Source: Bacteroidota bacterium
Lineage (GTDB): Bacteria; Bacteroidota; Bacteroidia; Flavobacteriales; Weeksellaceae
Direction of reading: 5' to 3'
Length of the DNA stretch: 22,489 nt
NCBI GenBank assembly: GCA_023433225.1
Contig: JAEZDQ010000021.1
Span: 1 to 22,489, forward strand
A program made the position numbers and the translations under genes. Below the pieces are notes generated by a model. That model saw nothing but the letters and a program-made list of their open reading frames with translations, was not told the origin of the DNA and did no database searches. Below, piece after piece: positions 13,994 to 20,860 of this stretch; position 1 is the first letter of the stretch; each line of letters begins with the position of its first letter.

Positions 13994-14481
13994 ATGTTTG
14001 AATTAGTTTGGGGAATTATAAATATCGTTTTGCTGATTGGTTTTATTATTTTTCTAATTAAAATTCATCAAATTGGTTCGTAAAGAAATTGGATTGGGGG
14101 CGGCTTTCATTGTAACATTTGTTTTTATAATGTCTTTTTATCCATCAAATGATAAAAATTCCAATTTGGAATTTCCTCTTTCAGAAGTTCATGAAACGCT
14201 ACATACAAACACTAAAACTCAAAGAATTGAATTAACGAACAATGCAATCAACACGACTTTTGTTCATCTGAGATTTTCTGAAAATAATAAGTTATTAAAT
14301 GCTAACTTGAAAAGATCCGGATTTAATTGCTTTTACAAGTTTAACTCCCAACATCTTAGTTTCGGATAAAATAGGAGAAAATCATTTCAAATATTTTGTA
14401 ATTTATAGCAAAAATTGGTATTTATTGGGCATTAAAGTTTATACGCAAAGTTTGGAGTTTCACAATGAGATTTCGTTTTGA
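13994..14481 (+). pseudogene. Frameshifted small membrane protein gene
   Basis: Three open pieces look like one decayed gene. Piece 1 (13994-14083) encodes a 29-residue hydrophobic peptide, MFELVWGIINIVLLIGFIIF and nine more. Piece 2 starts at once in another frame (about 14073) with VRKEIGLGAAFIVTFVFIMS, a second membrane helix, and a polar domain. Piece 3 begins at 14314, after an A-run (14310-14313), in yet another frame and ends FKYFVIYSKNWYLLGIKVYT ... ISF at 14481. Dropping one G near 14075-14076 and one A in the A-run gives a continuous protein of about 160 residues with two N-terminal membrane helices and a soluble C-terminal domain. Function unknown. Alternative: two real, translationally coupled small genes, the second still broken. 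Confidence 0.55.
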
Positions 14482-14502
14482 CTCCCCCTATTTTATCTGA
14501 AA
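14361..14502. repeat. Imperfect inverted repeat pair
   Basis: Left arm 14361-14378 and right arm 14485-14502 match as reverse complements at 16 of 18 positions (core GATAAAATAGG / CCTATTTTATC). The arms bracket the last third of the decayed membrane-protein gene; the right arm begins 4 bases after its stop codon. Confidence 0.5.
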
Positions 14503-14524
14503 GCCATTTCCATTTGCGTCCCGA

Positions 14525-14571
14525 AACTTTGACAAAGTTTTTTACGCGATGAAAATAACTTTGTCAAAGTT
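14525..14571. repeat. REP-like palindromic repeat, second copy
   Basis: AACTTTGACAAAGTT (14525-14539) and its reverse complement AACTTTGTCAAAGTT (14557-14571), separated by 17 bases. Each arm is itself nearly palindromic. Same design as the element at 4868-4900, with C/G changed to T/A at one symmetric position and a longer spacer. It lies between the decayed gene and the ychF promoter. The remainder of 14482-14697 holds that promoter and a short possible leader peptide. Confidence 0.8.
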
Positions 14572-14606
14572 GATTGGTTCAAATTTCCAAATCAGACAAT
14601 TAGAAT

Positions 14607-14614
14607 TATCTTTG
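14607..14614 (+). promoter_or_regulatory. -7 element of ychF
   Basis: TATCTTTG, exact match to TAnnTTTG, 83 bases before the ychF ATG. No clear -33 TTTG at the usual distance. It predicts a leader of about 80 bases that would contain the 11-codon frame at 14640-14675. Confidence 0.45.
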
Positions 14615-14697
14615 CACGAAATTTTTAGAACCCTTACAAATGAAACGACTGAAAGAAGTTCCATTTGACTTATAAAAATCAAATAAAACTTTAGCAA

Positions 14698-15789
14698 ATG
14701 AAATGTGGAATTGTCGGATTGCCGAATGTAGGAAAATCAACGCTTTTTAACTGTTTGTCCAATGCCAAAGCGCAATCGGCCAATTATCCTTTCTGTACCA
14801 TAGAACCCAATGTGGGAACGGTTTCCGTGCCGGATCCCCGGCTTTACAAACTGGAAGAAATCGTCAATCCTGAGCGCGTGGTTCCTGCGGTTGTGGAAAT
14901 CGTGGACATCGCCGGTTTGGTGAAAGGTGCGAGTAAAGGGGAAGGTTTGGGCAACCAATTTTTAGGAAACATCCGCGAATGCAACGCCATCATCCATGTT
15001 TTGCGTTGTTTTGAAAATGACAATATCACCCACGTGGACGGTTCCATCAATCCCGTTCGGGACAAAGAAACCATTGACATTGAACTGCAACTGAAAGATT
15101 TGGAAACCGTTGAAAAACGAATTGAAAAATCAAAAAAAGCGGCCCGTGTCGGTGATAAAAAAGAAATTGAAATTCTGGATGTTTTAACCCGCGCCAAAAC
15201 CCATTTGGAACAAGGAAAAAACCTGAGAGAAATGGATTTGACGGAAGATGAAAAAGAAATCGTTGAAGAAATTCATCCGATTACTTTCAAACCCGTTTTG
15301 TATTTGTGCAATGTGGATGAATCTGCCGTGAAAAATGGCAATCCGCATGTAGATGCAGTGAAAGAAGCGGTGAAAAATGAAAAAGCCGAAGTTTTGGTTT
15401 TGGCGGCTCAAATCGAAGCCGATATCATGGAGCTCGAAACTTATGATGAGCGTGCTATTTTCTTGGACGAATTGGGATTGGAAGAACCCGGTGTCAATCG
15501 TTTGATCCGTTCGGCTTATTCGCTTTTAGAACTACAAACTTATTTCACTGCCGGTGTAAAAGAAGTTCGTGCATGGACGATTGACAAAGGCTTTACCGCA
15601 CCTCAAGCTGCCGGTGTGATCCACACCGATTTTGAAAAAGGATTCATCCGTGCGGAAGTAATTTCCTATGATAATTTTGTGTTGTATGGCTCCGAAGCAA
15701 AAGCAAGAGAAGCCGGAAAACTGAGTGTCGAAGGAAAAGCCTATGTGGTAAAGGATGGCGATGTGATGCATTTCCTGTTCAATGTTTAA
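14698..15789 (+). CDS. ychF: Redox/ribosome-associated ATPase YchF (OLA1 family)
   Basis: Conserved Obg-like P-loop ATPase that binds ribosomes; in E. coli it is linked to oxidative-stress tolerance. 363 residues, the family's usual length. Seen: G1 GLPNVGKST (7-15), switch region with NYPFCTIEPN (29-38), G3 DIAGLVKGASKGEGLGNQFL, the NVDE motif in place of the canonical G4 NKxD (the change associated with ATP rather than GTP preference), and the C-terminal TGS domain (about 280-363, from LLELQTYFTAGVKEVRAWTI). The ATG at 14698 gives the standard N-terminus MKCGIVGLPNVGKST. The downstream membrane protein gene begins 5 bases after the stop, so the two are probably cotranscribed. Confidence 0.97.
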   Translation: MKCGIVGLPNVGKSTLFNCLSNAKAQSANYPFCTIEPNVGTVSVPDPRLYKLEEIVNPERVVPAVVEIVDIAGLVKGASKGEGLGNQFLGNIRECNAIIHVLRCFENDNITHVDGSINPVRDKETIDIELQLKDLETVEKRIEKSKKAARVGDKKEIEILDVLTRAKTHLEQGKNLREMDLTEDEKEIVEEIHPITFKPVLYLCNVDESAVKNGNPHVDAVKEAVKNEKAEVLVLAAQIEADIMELETYDERAIFLDELGLEEPGVNRLIRSAYSLLELQTYFTAGVKEVRAWTIDKGFTAPQAAGVIHTDFEKGFIRAEVISYDNFVLYGSEAKAREAGKLSVEGKAYVVKDGDVMHFLFNV

Positions 15790-15794
15790 AACCC

Positions 15795-17204
15795 ATGGGA
15801 AAGCAATACAATTTCTTGCTGGCAGGATCCATTGCTTTTTTAATCCTACTTTTTGTGCTCACACTGCATGTACCCTTCTTTTGGGACGCAGTTTCCAAAT
15901 CAGTTAGAGCCACTTGGCTGTACAATCATGACTTTAGTTCGTTGGTCGTTCCGACGCAATTGAATTCAGGCCATCCGCCACTTTGGGAAACTTTACTTGC
16001 GCTTTCTTGGAAAATCGGAGGCAGGACCATTGAAGTCAGCAGGCTTTTGTTATTGGTTTTTAACATGGGTGTGTTTTGGCAGTTAATTCGATTCATAAAA
16101 TCAAACAAAGCCGCTACTGTTCCTTTCTTAGCAGTTATTTTGGTTTTGATTGAACCTACACTGCTGGCGCAGTCAACCATCATCAACAATGACATGATGC
16201 TGCTGTTTTTCACATTATTGGGGCTAAATTCCATATCAAAAAATCAGAAAATACTTTTTGCCGTGGCCTTGACGGGCGTACTTTTCTCGAACCTGAGGGG
16301 AGTGAGTGTTTTTGCTTCACTTTTGGTGATTGACTTTTTATTTTATCGGTTTAAACTGAAAGAAAAGGAACAAAAATTCTTAGGGGTGTCCTACATTTTT
16401 CCGATTCTAATTTTCGGTGCATTTTTGGCTTATCAGCATGTAGTACTGGGATGGTTTCTAAAAGCACCGGGCCATAGCCACAGGGAGATAGCGAGATTCG
16501 GGCATATCCTTAAAAATATAGCTGTGATTCTAAAATCCATGTTGGAATCAGGAAGGTTGTTTGTGTTTTTACCCCTCGGGTTATTAATCATCCAAATCCT
16601 CCGACTGAAGAAATGGGAAATTCTTTCAGCCGAAAACAAACGGCTCATTATTTCGTTTTTTGTGTTTTTTCTGATATTCAGCGCGCTGTTTGTAATCATG
16701 ACCAATCCGCTCGGGCCGAGATATTACATGATTTGTTTTCTCATTGCCACTTTATTGTTTTTGAATTTGACTTTTGAATTCGTTCAGCACATCCGATGGA
16801 AAAAATCGCTGACGGGAATTGCTTTCTTTGGCTATCTTACCGCCCACCTCTGGATTTGGCCGGCTACCATTGCCCAAGCTTGGGACAGCACTCTTGCATA
16901 CCTGCATTATTTTCCGCTCAAAAATAAAATGGAACTTTATGTTTCGGAAAAAGGTTTGGACAAAACCGAAATCGGAACCAACCTCAATTTCAATGAACCT
17001 GAATATATTGACCTGAAAGCCCCTGCCACCGTTCAATATTCCAAACTGGACTTGTCCCAAAACCAATATGTGATCTTTTCCAATATAGAAAATTCAACTT
17101 CCGACGAGGAGATTCATATCTTAAGAAATAACTGGAAACTGGAAAAGTCCTTTTGCCAAATGGGTGTTTTTATTGAACTTTACAAAAACCCGAAACTACC
17201 TTAA
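15795..17204 (+). CDS. Multi-pass membrane protein, GT-C (PMT/ArnT-like) glycosyltransferase candidate
   Basis: 469 residues with roughly 10 hydrophobic segments up to about residue 375, then a C-terminal soluble region of about 95 residues. The first periplasmic loop has FFWDAVSKS, with an Asp in the place of the catalytic acid of GT-C enzymes, followed by SGHPPLWETLLALSWKIGG, the HPPL motif typical of the GT39/ArnT/PMT group. Such enzymes transfer sugars from polyprenyl-phosphate carriers at the outer face of the inner membrane. Donor and acceptor cannot be inferred. It is placed 5 bases after ychF. The 3' end overlaps the convergent aminotransferase gene by 9 bases. Confidence 0.75.
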   Translation: MGKQYNFLLAGSIAFLILLFVLTLHVPFFWDAVSKSVRATWLYNHDFSSLVVPTQLNSGHPPLWETLLALSWKIGGRTIEVSRLLLLVFNMGVFWQLIRFIKSNKAATVPFLAVILVLIEPTLLAQSTIINNDMMLLFFTLLGLNSISKNQKILFAVALTGVLFSNLRGVSVFASLLVIDFLFYRFKLKEKEQKFLGVSYIFPILIFGAFLAYQHVVLGWFLKAPGHSHREIARFGHILKNIAVILKSMLESGRLFVFLPLGLLIIQILRLKKWEILSAENKRLIISFFVFFLIFSALFVIMTNPLGPRYYMICFLIATLLFLNLTFEFVQHIRWKKSLTGIAFFGYLTAHLWIWPATIAQAWDSTLAYLHYFPLKNKMELYVSEKGLDKTEIGTNLNFNEPEYIDLKAPATVQYSKLDLSQNQYVIFSNIENSTSDEEIHILRNNWKLEKSFCQMGVFIELYKNPKLP

Positions 17205-18341
17205 CCGACTTAAATTTTCTACGGCTCTTCGCATCGTCTCTTCCTTCTTTGCGAAACAAATCCTGAGCAGTTTCTGTTTCGGAGGATGTTCATAAAACGC
17301 CGAAAGCGGAACGGTCGCAACTTTGAATTTCTCCGTCAGCGATTTTGAAAAATCCACATCGCCCAAATCGGAAATTTCAGAATAATCCGCAAGGAAATAA
17401 TAAGTTCCTTTCGGTTTAATGATTTTAAACGGCGTGCTCCTCAATCCGTCCATCAGGAAATCTCTTTTTTGCTGGAAGAAATTATTTAACCCCAAGTATT
17501 CATCCTCATTTTTCATGAATTCCGCAAGCGCAAACTGAACGGGTGTACTGACACAAAACGTATTGTATTGATGCACTTTTCGGACTTCTTGGGTCAATTC
17601 TTTCGGTGCTAAAAAATAGCCCACTTTCCAACCTGTGATGTGGAATAACTTTCCGAATGAAGCCACCACAAAGCTTCGGTTTTTCAATTCCGGAAACTGG
17701 GAGACGCTCATGAATTTTTCATCTTCAAAAACAATGTGTTCATATACTTCATCGCTCAATATGAGAATGTTGCTGTTTTGAACGATTTGAATCAATTCTG
17801 TGAAATCACTTTCATTCAACAGAGAAGTTGCGGGATTATTCGGGTTGTTCAATACAATCATTTTGGTTTTATCGGAAACCAGATTTTTGACTTCACTCCA
17901 ATCAATTTCAAACCCCGGTGCTTTCAATTGAACAGGTTTTACTACACCACCAAACAATTCTATAACAGGGCGGTACAAATCGAATGCCGGTTCGAAGACA
18001 ATCACCTCATCGCCCGAATTGACAAAAGCCGCAATAATCGAAAAAATCGCTTCCGAACCGCCCGTAGTAACGGTGACTTCCGTTTCGGGATGGTAAACAG
18101 AGCCATATAAATTTTCTGACTTCCGTGCGATTTCTTCCCGCAATTCTTGTACACCCGACATCGGTGAATATTGGTTATGCCCTAAATGCATGTATTTTGA
18201 GACGAGCTCAATCAGTTTGGGAGAACAATCAAAATCAGGAAATCCTTGAGAAAGATTGACCGCATTATGCTCCTGTGCCAGTTTAGACATCACGGTGAAA
18301 ATCGTAGTCCCGACGTTCGGTAATTTAGATGGAAACTTCAT
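17196..18341 (-). CDS. Class I/II PLP aminotransferase (methionine/kynurenine aminotransferase-like)
   Basis: Pyridoxal-phosphate enzyme of the aspartate aminotransferase fold, 381 residues. Seen: LSQGFPDFD (30-38) and NQYSPMSGVQELREEIA near the N-terminus, TTGGSEAIF (92-100) for cofactor binding, NNPNNP (165-170), SDEVYEH (196-202), the Schiff-base Lys231 in SFGKLFHITGWKVGY, and the C-terminal substrate Arg in LLRICFAKKEE. The QGFPDFD and YEHIVF segments resemble the methionine aminotransferase / kynurenine-oxoglutarate aminotransferase group (E. coli YbdL), but the sequence does not fix the substrate. The ATG at 18341 lies only 4 bases after a good promoter -7 element. Divergent from parE; convergent with the glycosyltransferase-like gene. 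Confidence 0.92.
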   Translation of the reverse strand: MKFPSKLPNVGTTIFTVMSKLAQEHNAVNLSQGFPDFDCSPKLIELVSKYMHLGHNQYSPMSGVQELREEIARKSENLYGSVYHPETEVTVTTGGSEAIFSIIAAFVNSGDEVIVFEPAFDLYRPVIELFGGVVKPVQLKAPGFEIDWSEVKNLVSDKTKMIVLNNPNNPATSLLNESDFTELIQIVQNSNILILSDEVYEHIVFEDEKFMSVSQFPELKNRSFVVASFGKLFHITGWKVGYFLAPKELTQEVRKVHQYNTFCVSTPVQFALAEFMKNEDEYLGLNNFFQQKRDFLMDGLRSTPFKIIKPKGTYYFLADYSEISDLGDVDFSKSLTEKFKVATVPLSAFYEHPPKQKLLRICFAKKEETMRRAVENLSRLR

Positions 18342-18345
18342 TGGG

Positions 18346-18377
18346 TAAAGTTAATTGGATTTTTCATTCTTATCAAA
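18346..18377 (-). promoter_or_regulatory. Promoter of the aminotransferase gene
   Basis: Minus strand: TTTG (18374-18377), exactly 20 bases, then TAACTTTA (18346-18353; one mismatch to TAnnTTTG). The start codon follows after only four bases (CCCA), so the transcript would have almost no leader. Confidence 0.6.
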
Positions 18378-18439
18378 GCTTTGCAATCAAGGCTTCATTT
18401 GCGCCGTTGAAAAACCTTGGAAAATCATTTCAGAAGCAC

Positions 18440-18470
18440 TTGAAAAGGAGGGCTAATTTTCCTATTTTTG
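18440..18470 (+). promoter_or_regulatory. Promoter of the parE operon
   Basis: TTG (18440-18442), 20 bases, then TATTTTTG (18463-18470), a full -7 consensus. The parE ATG is 5 bases further on. This strongly supports the start at 18476 over the open frame's upstream ATG at 18329, which lies before the promoter. Confidence 0.65.
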
Positions 18471-18475
18471 TAGCT

Positions 18476-20341
18476 ATGACTGAAAACCTTGCCGAAAACA
18501 CTTTATCGCTTCCTGCAACAAGTTATACCGAAGACAACATCAAAACCCTTGACTGGCGCGAACATATCCGTATGCGCCCGGGGATGTACATCGGGAAACT
18601 GGGCGACGGCTCTTCTCAAGATGACGGTATTTATATTTTATTAAAAGAAATTATCGACAATTCCATCGATGAATTCGTGATGGGCGCAGGCAAAACCATT
18701 GAAATCAATTTGACGGAAACAGATGTGACCATTCGCGATTACGGGCGAGGAATTCCTTTGGGGAAAATGATTGATGCAGTCTCCAAAATGAATACCGGCG
18801 GAAAATACGATTCGCGCGCTTTCAAGAAATCAGTCGGTTTGAACGGAGTAGGAACCAAGGCTGTAAACGCGCTTTCTTCCTATTTCCGAGTGCAATCCGT
18901 TCGTGATAATCTGACCAAGATTGCGGAGTTTTCTTACGGTAACCTGACCAATGAAGAAGCCGAAAAAGAAACAACCATCCGCAAAGGAACCAAAATCTCA
19001 TTCACCCCCGATCCCGAAATTTTCAAACACTACAAATTCCGGAAAGAATATGTAGAGCGCATGCTCAAAAACTACGTTTACCTGAACCCCGGGCTGAAAA
19101 TCATTTTCAACGGAGAAGAATTTTATTCGGAAAACGGATTGAAGGATTTGCTTCAGGAAAACATTGACGAAGAAATCGTTTACGACATTATTCATTTAAA
19201 AGGTGAAGACATTGAAATTGCGATGACGCATAGCGGCCGATCTTACTCAGAAACTTATTACTCTTTTGTAAACGGACAAAATACTACCCAAGGCGGAACG
19301 CATTTGACCGCATTCAAAGAAGCCGTTGTAAAAACCGTGCGTGAATTTTACGGGAAAAATTATGACCCAAGCGACATTCGAAAATCAATAATCGCGGCTG
19401 TCGCCATCAAAGTGATTGAGCCTGTGTTTGAGTCCCAAACCAAGACCAAATTGGGCTCTGCGGAAATCGGCCCCGGTTTGGTTACCGTCCGGACTTTTGT
19501 AAATGATTTTATCAAAACCCAATTGGATAATTATTTACATAAAAATCCGGAAGCGGCACAAAGTCTGGAAAGGAAAATCCGGCAAGCGGAAATTGAACGG
19601 AAAGAACTGTCAGGAATTCAGAAACTGGCACGGGAAAGAGCCAAAAAAGTGAGTTTGCATAACAAAAAGCTCCGCGACTGCCGCCAACATTACAACGACC
19701 AAAAATCGCTGCTCAAATTAGACACGACAATTTTTATCACCGAAGGTGATTCGGCGAGCGGCTCCATCACCAAAAGCCGGAATGTGGAAACCCAAGCTGT
19801 TTTCAGCTTGCGTGGGAAACCGTTGAATTCTTATGGTTTGACCAAAAAAATCGTTTATGAGAATGAGGAGTTTAATTTACTCCAAGCAGCACTCAACATC
19901 GAAGACGGATTGGAAGAATTGCGTTACAATAACGTGGTAATCGCTACGGATGCGGACGTGGACGGGATGCACATACGGCTCTTATTGATTACTTTCTTTT
20001 TACAGTTTTTTCCGGATTTGATCCGTGAAGGGCATTTGTATATCTTGCAAACCCCATTATTCAGGGTTCGAAACAAAAAGGAAACACGCTATTGTTATTC
20101 GGAAGAAGAAAGGGTCAATGCCATCAATGAATTGGGAAAAAATCCGGAAATCACCCGCTTCAAAGGTTTGGGTGAAATTTCTCCGGATGAATTCAAAAAC
20201 TTTATCGGCAAAGACATTCGGTTGGAGCCGGTCATGATTGGAAAAGATACCACCATAGAAAATTTGTTGGAATTTTACATGGGTAAAAACACCCCGACCC
20301 GCCAGGAATTCATTGTAAAAAATTTAAAAACAGATTTGTAA
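18476..20341 (+). CDS. parE: DNA topoisomerase IV subunit B
   Basis: ATPase subunit of the type IIA topoisomerase that unlinks daughter chromosomes; works with ParC. With the start at 18476 it has 621 residues (MTENLAENTL...). Seen: RPGMYIGKLG, GHKL motifs EIIDNSIDE, DYGRGIP and GLNGVGTKAVNALS, then the transducer domain and the TOPRIM domain with ITEGDSASGS and the metal-binding DADVDGMHIRLLL, ending in a short C-terminal tail. The open frame continues upstream to an ATG at 18329, but that part overlaps the divergent aminotransferase start and the parE promoter and has no family match. Topoisomerase IV rather than gyrase B is inferred from linkage to the parC-like gene and from the sequence type. 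Confidence 0.93.
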   Translation: MTENLAENTLSLPATSYTEDNIKTLDWREHIRMRPGMYIGKLGDGSSQDDGIYILLKEIIDNSIDEFVMGAGKTIEINLTETDVTIRDYGRGIPLGKMIDAVSKMNTGGKYDSRAFKKSVGLNGVGTKAVNALSSYFRVQSVRDNLTKIAEFSYGNLTNEEAEKETTIRKGTKISFTPDPEIFKHYKFRKEYVERMLKNYVYLNPGLKIIFNGEEFYSENGLKDLLQENIDEEIVYDIIHLKGEDIEIAMTHSGRSYSETYYSFVNGQNTTQGGTHLTAFKEAVVKTVREFYGKNYDPSDIRKSIIAAVAIKVIEPVFESQTKTKLGSAEIGPGLVTVRTFVNDFIKTQLDNYLHKNPEAAQSLERKIRQAEIERKELSGIQKLARERAKKVSLHNKKLRDCRQHYNDQKSLLKLDTTIFITEGDSASGSITKSRNVETQAVFSLRGKPLNSYGLTKKIVYENEEFNLLQAALNIEDGLEELRYNNVVIATDADVDGMHIRLLLITFFLQFFPDLIREGHLYILQTPLFRVRNKKETRYCYSEEERVNAINELGKNPEITRFKGLGEISPDEFKNFIGKDIRLEPVMIGKDTTIENLLEFYMGKNTPTRQEFIVKNLKTDL

Positions 20342-20353
20342 TTCAGAATTGCC

Positions 20354-20860
20354 ATGAGAATTAACAACAAACGGATAATCCCTTGGATTGAGACAATATA
20401 CGCGCTTTTATTCCTCGCGTTGTTGCCGGCGATTATTCTGTTGTTCATCCCGATTGGTGTAGTGGTCGAATTTGTCTCACCTTATTTAATCATCGGAACA
20501 CTATTGGTCTTACTTTTTTTATTATACAAATCCGGAAACCAACATTTTGAATACGACAGTGACGGAGAAGTCATCCACATCTGTTCCCAAGACGTATTTT
20601 GGTCAAAATATTTTTCAAACAAAAAAACAATAATGGATTTTCCGAAGACAAAACTGGTTTCCTATCGGGTGAAAGAATCATTTTTCCAAAAAACTTTGGA
20701 ATTAATCGTTTCCAGTAAACGCAATTCAAATGGCGTTGTAAAATTAAAATTTAATATAACTTATCTTAACGCATCAGAGATTTCAGATATGAAGCGTTCA
20801 TTATCTAAAATCATCAAAAACAACACAAAAAATAAAACAGAAGAGGCGGCGAAACAATGA
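20354..20860 (+). CDS. Two-helix membrane protein between parE and parC
   Basis: 168 residues, function unknown. Two hydrophobic segments (about 10-35 and 42-60) are followed by a soluble domain with beta-strand-like stretches (HFEYDSDGEVIHICSQDVFW, then FPKTKLVSYRVKESFFQKTL and VKLKFNITYL), a pattern resembling small bacterial PH-like domains, though this is only a resemblance. The tail is Lys/Asn-rich. It starts 12 bases after the parE stop, and its TGA overlaps the parC start codon (ATGA), so translation of parC is probably coupled to it. The position suggests a role tied to the topoisomerase or simple operon sharing. No motif points to an enzymatic activity. Confidence 0.82.
   Translation: MRINNKRIIPWIETIYALLFLALLPAIILLFIPIGVVVEFVSPYLIIGTLLVLLFLLYKSGNQHFEYDSDGEVIHICSQDVFWSKYFSNKKTIMDFPKTKLVSYRVKESFFQKTLELIVSSKRNSNGVVKLKFNITYLNASEISDMKRSLSKIIKNNTKNKTEEAAKQ

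Noticed and set aside
18329..18475. N-terminal extension of parE by 49 residues
   Set aside because: It contains the parE promoter, overlaps the divergent aminotransferase start, and has no resemblance to ParE N-termini.
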